Positions 35,534 to 44,749 of a stretch of 64,000 nucleotides of DNA are shown in pieces; position 1 is the first letter of the stretch; each line of letters starts with the position of its first letter. A program made the position numbers and the translations under genes. Origin of the DNA: DT-111 sp965263225 (GTDB lineage: Bacteria; Bacteroidota; Bacteroidia; Chitinophagales; Saprospiraceae); assembly GCA_965263225.1 (NCBI GenBank), contig CBDHHG010000043.1, positions 495,924-559,923 of the forward strand. The letters are read 5' to 3'. Below the pieces are notes generated by a model. It was not told where the DNA came from. It did no database searches and saw only the letters and a program-made list of their open reading frames with translations.

Positions 35534-36121
35534 ATGTCAGTAGCGATTATCAACTATAATGCGGGAAACGTCCGTTCGGTACTTTTTGCTATGGATAGGC
35601 TGGGGATAAATGCCCAGTTGACCGATGATCACGAAGCCATTCGCAAAGCGGATAAAGTGATCTTCCCTGGTGTAGGAGAGGCCAGTACCACCATGAACTA
35701 CCTACGAGAAAAAGGGCTAGACGAATTGATCAGAAGCCTGACCCAACCCGTCTTGGGTATCTGCCTGGGGATGCAGCTATTGTGCGAGCATTCTGAGGAG
35801 AATGATACACCATGCTTGGGCATTATCCCACAGCAGGTCAAGTTGTTTCAACCTACCAACGGAGAAAAAGTACCACATATGGGCTGGAATCAGATTCGTA
35901 GGAAGCCGGACAGTTGGTTTAGTAAAATCTTGGAGGGTGGCTTCGCTTATTTTGTGCATAGCTACTATGTTGAAGAAGGGCTCTATACCACAGCTTTGAC
36001 GGATTACGTACATCCATTTAGCTGTGCCGTGAAAAAAGATAATTTTTATGCTACCCAATTTCACCCCGAGAAGTCTAGTAAAGTCGGAGAACAAGTATTA
36101 AAAGATTTCTTAACGCTCTAA
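35534..36121 (+). CDS. hisH: Imidazole glycerol phosphate synthase, glutaminase subunit
   Basis: 195 residues from the ATG at 35534; an in-frame TTG six codons up is less likely. It is a class-I glutamine amidotransferase supplying ammonia to HisF. The triad is visible: Cys in VLGICLGMQLLCEHSE, and His and Glu in FYATQFHPEKSS. The nucleophile neighbourhood and the oxyanion strand (PGVGEAST) match the family. The DinB-like gene follows 12 bases downstream. Confidence 0.96.
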   Translation: MSVAIINYNAGNVRSVLFAMDRLGINAQLTDDHEAIRKADKVIFPGVGEASTTMNYLREKGLDELIRSLTQPVLGICLGMQLLCEHSEENDTPCLGIIPQQVKLFQPTNGEKVPHMGWNQIRRKPDSWFSKILEGGFAYFVHSYYVEEGLYTTALTDYVHPFSCAVKKDNFYATQFHPEKSSKVGEQVLKDFLTL

Positions 36122-36133
36122 ATACTTTATCCT

Positions 36134-36649
36134 ATGGAAATTACCCCCTGGTTCAGACGGACATTCAGTTTGATGGCTGATAACGGTCTATTTCCCGGCA
36201 TTCTAGAACGATTGGCTGGTTCTCCGCTAAGATTAGCCCAAAAACTACAGAGCGTTTCCCCTATACACCTAACCCAACAAAAAGAAGGAAAATGGTCCAT
36301 TCAGGAAGAAGCTGGGCATATCATGGATTTAGAGCCGTTATGGTACAGCAGATTTCAAGATTTCCAGGCCGCTAAAGAGGTGCTTTCTGAAGCAGATCTG
36401 ACCAATCGAAAAACCTTTGAAGCCCAACATAACGACAAAGATATTCAGCAGATCCTATCGGCCTTTGCCGCAGCAAGGGGTCAGCTGATGAGTCTATTGT
36501 CCCAGCTAAGTGCAAGTGACTTGGAGCGAACGGCACTGCATCCTCGCATGAGAACACCCATGCGCCCGATTGATCTTGCCTACTTCGTGGCAGAGCATGA
36601 TGATCACCACTTGGCTAACATTACTCAACGTCTACAAACCATATCCTAG
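36134..36649 (+). CDS. DinB-family (DinB/YfiT-like) protein inside the his operon
   Basis: 171 residues, a four-helix-bundle DinB_2-type protein. Three histidines typical of its metal site are visible: one in EEAGHIMDLEPLW and two in AEHDDHHLANI, with KWSIQEEAGHI being the usual first motif. Family members are metal-dependent and often use small thiols, but most have no known reaction. It starts 12 bases after hisH, and its stop codon directly abuts the hisA ATG, so it is translationally linked to two histidine genes. Its role in histidine synthesis is not established. Confidence 0.88.
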   Translation: MEITPWFRRTFSLMADNGLFPGILERLAGSPLRLAQKLQSVSPIHLTQQKEGKWSIQEEAGHIMDLEPLWYSRFQDFQAAKEVLSEADLTNRKTFEAQHNDKDIQQILSAFAAARGQLMSLLSQLSASDLERTALHPRMRTPMRPIDLAYFVAEHDDHHLANITQRLQTIS

Positions 36650-37363
36650 ATGTACATTATACCCGCTATCGATATTATTGACGGCAAATGTGTTCGTCTT
36701 ACGCAGGGAGATTACACGCAAAAAAAAGTATACAATGAAGACCCGCTTGAGGTTGCCAAACAGTACGAGGATATTGGCTTAAATCGCCTCCATTTAGTGG
36801 ATTTAGACGGGGCCAAGGCCAAACGAATCATCAATTATAAGGTATTGGAAACCATTGCTAATCGAACCAATCTTACCATCGATTTCGGTGGTGGGCTTAA
36901 GTCTGACGAGGATGTGAGAATTGCCTTTGAAAGTGGGGCTGCGCAAATAACGGGCGGTACGATCGCGGTCAAGGATGAGGATACTTTTTTAGGTTGGTTG
37001 GCAAAGTACGGGACAGAACGGATTATACTGGGAGCCGATGTAAAGGAAGGTTTCATCGCAGTGAGTGGTTGGCAGGAAAAAAGTGAGTTGGAATTAGTCC
37101 CCTTCATCCAAAAATATATGGCCAACGGCATCCAATACATCATCTGCACAGACATAGCCAAGGATGGCTTGTTAAAAGGAAGTTCAGTAAATCTATATCG
37201 CGAACTCTTAGCACAATTTCCGGAAGCAAAACTCATTGCTAGTGGAGGCGTGACCACCCTGGAGGAACTCAACGAATTGAGAGAAATCGGTTGTTATGGC
37301 GCCATCATTGGAAAAGCTATTTATGAAGGAAAACTACAGTTGCAGGATTTAAGAGACTTTTAA
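36650..37363 (+). CDS. hisA: ProFAR isomerase
   Basis: 237 residues, TIM barrel. It isomerises N-(5'-phosphoribosyl)-formimino-AICAR-P to the ribulosyl form. Motifs: MYIIPAIDIIDGKCVRLTQGDY with the catalytic Asp, IDFGGGLKSDEDV, YIICTDIAKDGLLKG and ASGGVTTLEEL with the phosphate site. The start follows the DinB-like stop codon without a gap. Confidence 0.97.
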   Translation: MYIIPAIDIIDGKCVRLTQGDYTQKKVYNEDPLEVAKQYEDIGLNRLHLVDLDGAKAKRIINYKVLETIANRTNLTIDFGGGLKSDEDVRIAFESGAAQITGGTIAVKDEDTFLGWLAKYGTERIILGADVKEGFIAVSGWQEKSELELVPFIQKYMANGIQYIICTDIAKDGLLKGSSVNLYRELLAQFPEAKLIASGGVTTLEELNELREIGCYGAIIGKAIYEGKLQLQDLRDF

Positions 37364-37372
37364 TCGAATATC

Positions 37373-38128
37373 ATGCTAGCAAAACGCATCATTCCTTGCT
37401 TAGATATCAAAGACGGAAGAACCGTGAAAGGTGTAAATTTCGTCAACCTTAGAGATGCTGGAGATCCGGTGGAATTAGGAGCGATATATAGTGAGAAAGG
37501 AGCCGATGAATTGGTCTTCCTTGACATCACCGCCACGCACGAAAAGCGGAAAACCTTAGCCTCACTAGCACGTAATATTGCCAAACATCTGAATATTCCT
37601 TTTACGATTGGCGGAGGGATAAAGTCACTAGAGGATGTGGATGTGTTATTGGAATCTGGGGCAGACAAAATCTCGATCAATTCAGCAGCGGTTCGGAATC
37701 CGCAGTTGATTGAAGACCTGGCGTTGAATTTTGGTAGCCAATTTGTAGTACTAGCCGTAGACGCCAAACAGGTAGATGGCGAATGGGTGGTGCACCTGAA
37801 CGGCGGCCGATTGCCGACTGAACGCCGATTATTGGAATGGGTCAAGGAGGCAGAAGATCGAGGCGCCGGAGAAATCCTCTTTACCTCCATGGATCATGAT
37901 GGGACAAAGGCAGGTTTTGCCAACCAAGCCCTGGCTATGGTTTCAGATACGCTTTCTATACCCCTTATTGCCTCTGGTGGGGCAGGGACGGTGGAGCACT
38001 TTTATGATGTATTCACGGAAGGAAAAGCTGATGCAGGATTAGCGGCCAGTATTTTCCACTTCCAAGAAATTGAAATTGGAGATTTGAAAGGCTATTTGCG
38101 AGATAAGGGCGTACCCGTAAGAGGCTAA
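37373..38128 (+). CDS. hisF: Imidazole glycerol phosphate synthase, cyclase subunit
   Basis: 251 residues, TIM barrel paired with HisH. Motifs: LAKRIIPCLDIKDGRTVKGV with the catalytic Asp, TIGGGIKSLEDV, LFTSMDHDGTKAGF with the second Asp, and IASGGAGTVEHF. It releases AICAR, linking to purine synthesis. It lies 9 bases after hisA. Confidence 0.97.
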   Translation: MLAKRIIPCLDIKDGRTVKGVNFVNLRDAGDPVELGAIYSEKGADELVFLDITATHEKRKTLASLARNIAKHLNIPFTIGGGIKSLEDVDVLLESGADKISINSAAVRNPQLIEDLALNFGSQFVVLAVDAKQVDGEWVVHLNGGRLPTERRLLEWVKEAEDRGAGEILFTSMDHDGTKAGFANQALAMVSDTLSIPLIASGGAGTVEHFYDVFTEGKADAGLAASIFHFQEIEIGDLKGYLRDKGVPVRG

Positions 38129-38161
38129 CCCTAGCAAGCAATTCAAGAAGGCTAAAATAGA

Positions 38162-38485
38162 ATGATGGATACAAACAATCTAGATTTTGAGAAAACCAAT
38201 GGATTGATCCCGGCGATCATTCAGGATGCCGCCACTTCGAAGGTCTTGATGTTGGGTTATATGAATGAGGCTGCCTTGGTAAAGACCCAAGCCGATCAGG
38301 TCGTCACCTTTTTCAGCAGGACTAAGGAACGCCTCTGGACGAAAGGAGAGACCTCCGGTAATTTCTTGAATGTGGTGGATATCCGAGTAGATTGTGATCG
38401 GGATACCCTATTAATCAAAGTAAACCCAGTGGGCCCTGTTTGCCATACCGGCGCAGATACCTGCTTCAATGAAACGAATAGATAA
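38162..38485 (+). CDS. hisI: Phosphoribosyl-AMP cyclohydrolase
   Basis: 107 residues, the single-domain form. It opens the adenine ring of PR-AMP. Motifs: VLMLGYMNEAALVKTQ, FFSRTKERLWTKGETSGN and the zinc and metal cysteines and acids in VDCDRDTLLIKV and GPVCHTGADTCF. Two adjacent ATGs exist; the first is used. The stop overlaps the hisE start by one base (TAATG). Confidence 0.96.
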   Translation: MMDTNNLDFEKTNGLIPAIIQDAATSKVLMLGYMNEAALVKTQADQVVTFFSRTKERLWTKGETSGNFLNVVDIRVDCDRDTLLIKVNPVGPVCHTGADTCFNETNR

Positions 38486-38763
38486 TGGAGTTTTTATTGC
38501 ATTTAGAGCAAGTCATTCAGGATAGGAAAAACAATCCTTCAGAAAAATCTTACACTACTTCTCTTTTCAAGAAAGGGATCAATAAAATTGCACAAAAAGT
38601 CGGTGAAGAGGCTGTTGAATTGGTAATTGAAGCCAAGGATGACAATGAAGAACTCTTCCTAGGGGAAGCCGCCGATTTGATGTATCACTATCTGGTTCTT
38701 TTGTGTGAAAAAGGGCATAGCCTAGAGGATGTGATCCAGGTTTTGAAGAAACGCCATAGCTAG
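38485..38763 (+). CDS. hisE: Phosphoribosyl-ATP pyrophosphohydrolase
   Basis: 92 residues, a MazG-like helical enzyme. It hydrolyses PR-ATP to PR-AMP. Motifs: KSYTTSLFKKGINKIAQKVGEEAVELVIEA and EAADLMYHYLVLL, with the metal-binding glutamates. In many Bacteroidota hisI and hisE are fused; here they are separate frames overlapped by one base. It is the last gene of the operon. Confidence 0.96.
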   Translation: MEFLLHLEQVIQDRKNNPSEKSYTTSLFKKGINKIAQKVGEEAVELVIEAKDDNEELFLGEAADLMYHYLVLLCEKGHSLEDVIQVLKKRHS

Positions 38764-38898
38764 TTTCCTAGCGTAACACAGGGTAGTTTGCAGAAAATTC
38801 ATTTGTCGGCTTTTGGCACAGTTTTCTCTTTAACTCCCTGATTCCCAATAAAGACAGTAATTGTCAAAACAATAATTTAACACTGAATTAATCCAACT

Positions 38899-38918
38899 TT
38901 TGACCAATACTGGTCAAA
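38899..38918. promoter_or_regulatory. 20-bp inverted repeat upstream of the FAS1 gene
   Basis: Perfect 8-bp arms TTTGACCA / TGGTCAAA with a 4-base spacer, 109 bases before the FAS1 start codon. It has no T run, so it is more likely an operator than the his operon terminator. Confidence 0.4.
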
Positions 38919-39027
38919 CCTTGCTGTTTTCTCACCTCAATCAGCTAGATTCAAGAACATAAGGAGAGTACGCCCGTTTTGCTACCTCATTGTTTCATGA
39001 GATTTCTAAAACCGTAAAGCTCTACTT

Positions 39028-42000
39028 ATGAAGAATTGGTTTACCCTATTAATTTTCTCCTTGTTAACCACTGTTGCTGTAGCACAAAATACAGTGGTTG
39101 ATATCATCGTCAATAGCGCAGCTCATACTACGCTAGAAAATGCGGTAATAGCTGCAGGATTGGATGATGATTTGGCGGCAACTGGCCCATTCACGGTATT
39201 TGCACCGACTGATGATGCCTTCGCCCTTCTACCTGCAGGCACTATTGAAGCTTTGCTACAAAATCCTACAGCAGACCTAGCTGATATCCTTCTACACCAT
39301 GTTGTGGATGGAAACGTTGGATCTGGAGACCTTTCCGACAATCAGGTTGTAGAAACACTTTTTGGCAAAAACGTAATCGTTACAATCAATGCAGATGGTG
39401 TTTTTATCAATAATGCTAAAGTAAGTATGGCGGATATACCCGCCGATAATGGTGTGGTACACGTGATCGACGCCGTATTGCTACCTACCAATACTGTGGT
39501 GGATGTAGTTTTAGAAAGTGATGTACACAATACCTTGGAAGCCGCCATCCTCGCCGCTGAACTGGACGATGATCTTTCTGCTGAAGGGCCATTTACCCTA
39601 TTCGCACCAACTGACGCTGCTTTTGGCTTACTCCCTGACGGTACCGTAGATGCCCTTTTGCAAGATCCTACTGGTGATCTAGCTAATATCTTATTGCACC
39701 ATGCCGTTTCAGGAAGTGTAGCTTCTACTGATCTTTCCGATAATCAAGTCGTAGAAACGCTATTCGGTAAAAACGTAATTGTAAATATTACCGCTGATGG
39801 TGTGTTTATCAATGACGCAAAAGTCTCAGTGGCTGATGTGCCTGCTGACAATGGTATTGTGCATGTAATTGATGCCGTATTGTTACCTACCAATACGGTA
39901 GTGGATGTAGTTTTGGAAAGCGATTCACATACCACCTTGGAAGCCGCCATCCTCGCCGCTGAACTGGACGATGATCTTTCTGCTGAAGGGCCATTTACCC
40001 TATTCGCACCAACCGACGCTGCTTTTGGCTTACTCCCTGACGGTACCGTAGATGCCCTTTTGCAAGATCCTACTGGTGACCTAGCTAATATCTTATTGCA
40101 CCATGCCGTTTCAGGAAGTGTAGCTTCTACTGACCTATCAGACAATCAAGTCGTAGAAACGCTATTCGGTAAAAACGTAATTGTAAATATTACCGCTGAT
40201 GGCGTGTTTATCAATAATGCTAAAGTTTCCATGGCCGATGTGCCTGCTGATAATGGTGTGGTACACGTGATTGACGCTGTATTGTTACCTACCAATACGG
40301 TAGTGGATGTAGTATTGGAAAGTGATGCACATACCACCTTGGAAGCCGCCATCCTCGCCGCTGAACTGGACGATGATCTTTCTGCTGAAGGGCCATTTAC
40401 CCTATTCGCACCAACCGACGCTGCTTTTGGCTTACTCCCTGACGGTACCGTAGATGCCCTTTTGCAAGATCCTACTGGTGATCTAGCTAATATCTTATTG
40501 CACCATGCCGTTTCAGGAAGTGTAGCTTCTACTGATCTTTCCGATAATCAAGTCGTAGAAACGCTATTCGGTAAAAACGTAATTGTAAATATTACCGCTG
40601 ATGGCGTGTTTATCAATGACGCAAAAGTCTCAGTGGCTGATGTTCCTGCTGACAATGGTATTGTGCATGTAATTGATGCCGTATTGTTACCTACCAATAC
40701 GGTAGTGGATGTAGTTTTAGAAAGTGATGTACACAATACCTTGGAAGCCGCCATCCTCGCCGCTGAACTGGACGATGATCTTTCTGCTGAAGGGCCATTT
40801 ACCCTATTCGCACCAACCGACGCTGCTTTTGGCTTACTCCCTGACGGTACCGTAGATGCCCTTTTGCAAGATCCTACTGGTGACCTAGCTAATATCTTAT
40901 TGCACCATGCCGTTTCAGGAAGTGTAGCTTCTACTGACCTTTCCGATAATCAAGTCGTAGAAACACTATTGGGCAAAAACGTAATTGTAAATATTACCGC
41001 TGATGGCGTGTTTATCAATAATGCTAAAGTTTCCATGGCCGATGTGCCTGCTGATAATGGTATTGTACACGTGATTGATGCCGTATTGTTACCCACCAAT
41101 ACGGTAGTGGATGTAGTTTTGGAAAGTGATGCACATACCACCTTGGAAGCCGCCATCCTTGCCGCTGAATTGGACGATGATCTTTCTGCTGAAGGGCCAT
41201 TTACCCTATTCGCACCAACCGATGCCGCCTTTGGCTTACTCCCTGACGGTACCGTAGATGCCCTTTTGCAAGATCCTACTGGTGATCTGGCTAATATCTT
41301 ATTGCACCATGCCGTTTCAGGAAGTGTAGCTTCTGGCGACCTTTCCGACAATCAAGTCGTAGAAACACTATTGGGCAAAAATGTAATTGTAAATATTACC
41401 GCTGATGGTGTGTTTATCAATAATGCTAAAGTTTCCATGGCCGATGTGCCTGCTGATAATGGTATTGTACACGTGATTGATGCCGTATTGTTACCTACCA
41501 ATACGGTAGTGGATGTAGTATTGGAAAGTGATGCACATACCACCTTGGAAGCCGCCATCCTCGCCGCTGAATTGGACGATGATCTTTCTGCTGAAGGGCC
41601 ATTTACCCTATTCGCACCAACCGATGCCGCCTTTGGCTTACTCCCTGACGGTACCGTAGATGCCCTTTTGCAAGATCCTACTGGTGATCTAGCTAATATC
41701 TTATTGCACCATGCCGTTTCAGGAAGTGTAGCTTCTACTGACCTTTCCGATAATCAAGTCGTAGAAACACTATTGGGCAAAAACGTAATTGTAAATATTA
41801 CCGCTGATGGCGTGTTTATCAATAATGCTAAAGTTTCCATGGCCGATGTGCCTGCTGATAATGGTATTGTACACGTGATTGATGCCGTATTGTTACCCAC
41901 CAATACGGTAGTGGATGTAGTTTTGGAAAGTGATGCACATACCACCTTGGAAGCCGCCATCCTCGCCGCTGAATTGGATGATGATCTTTCCGGTGAAGGA

Positions 42001-42579
42001 CCATTCACTTTATTTGCACCAACGGATAGTGCTTTTGCAAACTTACCGGCAGGAACAATCGAGGCTTTACTGCAAGATCCAACGGGTGACTTAGCAACTA
42101 TTCTATTGTATCATGCTTTGAATTCTGAAGTAAGATCTACAGATCTCACAGACGGTCAAATGGCGATGACGATCCAAGGAGAAAACATTATGGTTACTAT
42201 TAATGCAGATGGGGTATTCATTAATGATGCTCAAGTTACCATGGCTGATATTCCTGCGGATAATGGTGTAGTACATGTCATAAATGCCGTAATCTTACCA
42301 CCAAGTATCACCGCAGTAGAAGATTTATCAGCTTCAGATTTCAATATCAAAGTATTCCCTAATCCCGTTTCCAATACTTTGAATATCAATATTTCTGAAG
42401 ATGGCCTAGATCAAGCAGATGTGCTACTTTGGAATATCTACGGTCAAAAGGTGAGACAGTGGAGCTGGACGCAAGGAAGCTATCAAGTGAATGTGAATGA
42501 TCTACCAACTGGAAATTACTTCCTTGAATTCCGCACGGATAAAGGAAGATTCCAACAGCAGATCGTGATCAACAAATAG
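39028..42579 (+). CDS. Secreted eight-domain fasciclin (FAS1) repeat protein with T9SS type-A signal
   Basis: 1,183 residues. A signal peptide (LLIFSLLTTVAVAQ) is followed by eight FAS1 domains of 134 residues each, every one with the H1-like FTLFAPTDAAFGLLP and H2-like VVHVIDAVLLP motifs. The protein closes with a type-A T9SS sorting domain (IKVFPNPVSNTLNI, ending QQIVINK). FAS1 domains mediate adhesion, so this is probably a surface adhesin or biofilm protein. Domains 1 and 8 have diverged, while 2-7 are almost identical in DNA. The gene is followed by a strong terminator and is not linked to neighbours. Confidence 0.95.
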   Translation: MKNWFTLLIFSLLTTVAVAQNTVVDIIVNSAAHTTLENAVIAAGLDDDLAATGPFTVFAPTDDAFALLPAGTIEALLQNPTADLADILLHHVVDGNVGSGDLSDNQVVETLFGKNVIVTINADGVFINNAKVSMADIPADNGVVHVIDAVLLPTNTVVDVVLESDVHNTLEAAILAAELDDDLSAEGPFTLFAPTDAAFGLLPDGTVDALLQDPTGDLANILLHHAVSGSVASTDLSDNQVVETLFGKNVIVNITADGVFINDAKVSVADVPADNGIVHVIDAVLLPTNTVVDVVLESDSHTTLEAAILAAELDDDLSAEGPFTLFAPTDAAFGLLPDGTVDALLQDPTGDLANILLHHAVSGSVASTDLSDNQVVETLFGKNVIVNITADGVFINNAKVSMADVPADNGVVHVIDAVLLPTNTVVDVVLESDAHTTLEAAILAAELDDDLSAEGPFTLFAPTDAAFGLLPDGTVDALLQDPTGDLANILLHHAVSGSVASTDLSDNQVVETLFGKNVIVNITADGVFINDAKVSVADVPADNGIVHVIDAVLLPTNTVVDVVLESDVHNTLEAAILAAELDDDLSAEGPFTLFAPTDAAFGLLPDGTVDALLQDPTGDLANILLHHAVSGSVASTDLSDNQVVETLLGKNVIVNITADGVFINNAKVSMADVPADNGIVHVIDAVLLPTNTVVDVVLESDAHTTLEAAILAAELDDDLSAEGPFTLFAPTDAAFGLLPDGTVDALLQDPTGDLANILLHHAVSGSVASGDLSDNQVVETLLGKNVIVNITADGVFINNAKVSMADVPADNGIVHVIDAVLLPTNTVVDVVLESDAHTTLEAAILAAELDDDLSAEGPFTLFAPTDAAFGLLPDGTVDALLQDPTGDLANILLHHAVSGSVASTDLSDNQVVETLLGKNVIVNITADGVFINNAKVSMADVPADNGIVHVIDAVLLPTNTVVDVVLESDAHTTLEAAILAAELDDDLSGEGPFTLFAPTDSAFANLPAGTIEALLQDPTGDLATILLYHALNSEVRSTDLTDGQMAMTIQGENIMVTINADGVFINDAQVTMADIPADNGVVHVINAVILPPSITAVEDLSASDFNIKVFPNPVSNTLNINISEDGLDQADVLLWNIYGQKVRQWSWTQGSYQVNVNDLPTGNYFLEFRTDKGRFQQQIVINK
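39493..41904 (+). repeat. Six tandem, near-identical 402-bp units inside the FAS1 gene
   Basis: Units begin at about 39493, 39895, 40297, 40699, 41101 and 41503. Variable positions include the residues after ESD (VHNT, SHTT, AHTT), FGK versus LGK, and NNAKVSM versus NDAKVSV. The constant 402-base period keeps the frame. Confidence 0.93.
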
Positions 42580-42638
42580 TAGATGATTTATTGAATGATA
42601 CTCAGTTTTTTGCTCCGTCAATAAGAGCGTGTTAGACA

Positions 42639-42671
42639 AGCCGGCGAAGGAATCCCTCCGCCGGCTTTTTT
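42639..42671 (+). terminator. Rho-independent terminator after the FAS1 gene
   Basis: Arms agccggcg / cgccggct, with further gg / cc pairing inside, followed by a T run. It lies 60 bases past the stop codon. Confidence 0.88.
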
Positions 42672-42759
42672 ATGTTCAAATACCAACTTTCCGTCTTACT
42701 TGGTTTAAAAAATTACTACTTTAGTCTCGGCAATTGAATTTGGAAGTTGAACTCATTCT

Positions 42760-43248
42760 ATGCTGGCAGTATCACACTATCTTTCTCCCTTTGGTTGCAT
42801 TGAAGTCAAGGGCGATTCTAACGGCATCCAATCTGTTAAATTGGTCAATAAGAAGCCCTGTCCCACCGGGCCGATACACCCTGCCCTAAAGAAATGTATT
42901 GTTCAACTGGATGAGTATTGTAAAGGGAAACGCGAAAGGTTTGACCTACAACTCAATTGGGGTGATTCTACTCCTTTTAACCAATCCGTTTGGAAAGCGC
43001 TCTTAGAAATTCCTTTTGGCAGAACAAGTTCCTACTCCGCCATTGCCGAGAAGATTGGCAATCCCACTGCTGTGCGGGCCGTTGGTTTAGCCAACCGGAA
43101 CAATCCCATCGCCATCATCGTACCTTGTCATCGCGTGATTGCTAAGAATGGTGACTTACATGGATACTTCTATGGTTTAGACATGAAACGCCGCCTCTTG
43201 GAGCACGAAAACCCAATGAGTTTTGCCCGCCAAGGTAGTTTGTTCTAA
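42760..43248 (+). CDS. ogt: Methylated-DNA--protein-cysteine methyltransferase
   Basis: 162 residues. It removes alkyl groups from O6-alkylguanine by transfer to its own Cys. Active Cys123 is in AIIVPCHRVIAKNG, preceded by the helix-turn-helix YSAIAEKIGNPTAVRAVGLANRNNP with the arginine finger. The C-terminal ~15 residues extend past the core. Its length is the Ogt type, without an Ada-type AraC half. It is a single gene; kynU follows 76 bases downstream. Confidence 0.95.
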   Translation: MLAVSHYLSPFGCIEVKGDSNGIQSVKLVNKKPCPTGPIHPALKKCIVQLDEYCKGKRERFDLQLNWGDSTPFNQSVWKALLEIPFGRTSSYSAIAEKIGNPTAVRAVGLANRNNPIAIIVPCHRVIAKNGDLHGYFYGLDMKRRLLEHENPMSFARQGSLF

Positions 43249-43324
43249 GAAATAGCCTTGCTTCCTTAAACTTTGCCACCTACCTCTTGTTACTACATCT
43301 TCATTCTCACTTTATCCTTGTATT

Positions 43325-44629
43325 ATGACCTTTGATACTAGTTTAAGCTGTGCTCAATCTCTTGATGAACAAGATCCTTTGCAAACCTTCCAAGCCGAGT
43401 TCCTATTCCCGCAACACGATGGGAAAAAGGCCATTTACTTCTGTGGCAATTCTCTTGGTCTACAGGCGAAGGGCGTGAAAAAAGCTGTGGATCAGGTGCT
43501 TCAGGAATGGGAGGAGCAAGGAGTTGAAAGCTGGTTTAAGGGAGAAAGCCCCTGGTTAAAGGTTCATGAGCGCATGCAGGCTCCTTTGGCGAAGGTAGTC
43601 GGTGCCTTACCCGAAGAAGTGATCGTGATGAATACCCTGACGGTAAATATTCATCTGCTTTTGGGTAGCTTTTACCGTCCCACCGATACTCGTTTTAAAG
43701 TGATCATGGAAGCTGGGGCATTTCCTTCAGACCAATATGCGGTCGCGGCCCAAGTAAGCAAATTTGGGTTCGATCCAGCAGAGGCTATCATCGAGGTACA
43801 GCCCCGACTCGGCGAAGAGTTATTGCATACGGAGGATATCCTAAATACGATCCAGGAAACGGGAGAAAGCCTGGCCTTGGTCATGCTGGGGGGAATCAAC
43901 TATTACACGGGACAGCTATATGACATGGCCGCAATCACAAAGGCTACGCATGCCGTGGGTGCCTATGCCGGCTTTGATTTAGCACATGCTGCGGGTAATG
44001 TGCCGCTGTCTTTGCATGACTGGGATGTAGATTTTGCGGTATGGTGTAGTTATAAGTATCTAAATGGTGGCCCAGGAGGACCAAGTGGTGTTTTTCTGCA
44101 CAATCGACACGGCGCTGATCCCAATTTCCCGCGTCTCGCCGGTTGGTGGGGGTATCAAGAAAATGGTCGTTTTCTTATGCGAAAAGACTTTGTCCCCAGT
44201 AAGGGAGCGGCAGGTTTACAAATTAGTACGCCACAAATGTTGGCTTTTGCCCCCCACTGGGTCAGCTTGGAAGTGGTAGAAAGAGCAGGTGTGGAAAGGA
44301 TGTTTACCAAAAGTAAGCTACTAACTGCTTATCTAGAATATCTACTGCATCAACTCAATGCTAAAGGTGCGGCCTTACACATTATTACACCAAGCGAACC
44401 CACAGCTAGAGGTAGTCAATTATCCATCTACTTCGAACGGGATGGGCAAGCCCTATTTGACTACATCAGTGAGCATGGAGTGATTTGTGATTGGCGAGAA
44501 GACAATTTGTCTCTTAGTGGAGGTGGAGTAATCCGGGTTGCACCGGTTCCCTTGTACAATAGCTTTCAGGAGGTTTTTGATTTCATTGAACTGATCCGAA
44601 CATATTTTGGCATAGAAAGCTTTTCTTAG
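43325..44629 (+). CDS. kynU: Kynureninase
   Basis: 434 residues, PLP aminotransferase fold. It splits kynurenine to anthranilate and alanine (or 3-hydroxykynurenine to 3-hydroxyanthranilate). Motifs: YFCGNSLGLQAKGV, WFKGESPWLKVHERM, VMNTLTVNIHLLL and the PLP Lys244 in WCSYKYLNGGPGGPSG, followed by RLAGWWGY. No kynurenine 3-monooxygenase or tryptophan dioxygenase gene is in the window, so it works with enzymes coded elsewhere. Confidence 0.96.
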   Translation: MTFDTSLSCAQSLDEQDPLQTFQAEFLFPQHDGKKAIYFCGNSLGLQAKGVKKAVDQVLQEWEEQGVESWFKGESPWLKVHERMQAPLAKVVGALPEEVIVMNTLTVNIHLLLGSFYRPTDTRFKVIMEAGAFPSDQYAVAAQVSKFGFDPAEAIIEVQPRLGEELLHTEDILNTIQETGESLALVMLGGINYYTGQLYDMAAITKATHAVGAYAGFDLAHAAGNVPLSLHDWDVDFAVWCSYKYLNGGPGGPSGVFLHNRHGADPNFPRLAGWWGYQENGRFLMRKDFVPSKGAAGLQISTPQMLAFAPHWVSLEVVERAGVERMFTKSKLLTAYLEYLLHQLNAKGAALHIITPSEPTARGSQLSIYFERDGQALFDYISEHGVICDWREDNLSLSGGGVIRVAPVPLYNSFQEVFDFIELIRTYFGIESFS

Positions 44630-44749
44630 GGTCTTGTGTATTAGTGCCTGCAATTACAAAGCCGCTAATCCCTTGCAAAATCCCATTCAGCCCTAAGCTT
44701 GGCGAGGAGGCAGGAAATCATCTAGTTTTGAAGAAATAAAACTGATGTT

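Noticed and set aside
39493..41904. CRISPR-like array because of regular repeats
   Set aside because: The repeats are 402-base coding units without spacers, in frame within a secreted protein.
39123..42008. A ladder of Ser/Thr-rich minus-strand frames
   Set aside because: They are antisense shadows of the FAS1 repeats, with the same 402-base period and fixed frame.
43325..44629. Kynureninase as the end of a de novo NAD or anthranilate operon
   Set aside because: No tryptophan dioxygenase, formamidase or monooxygenase gene lies nearby, and neighbours are unrelated.
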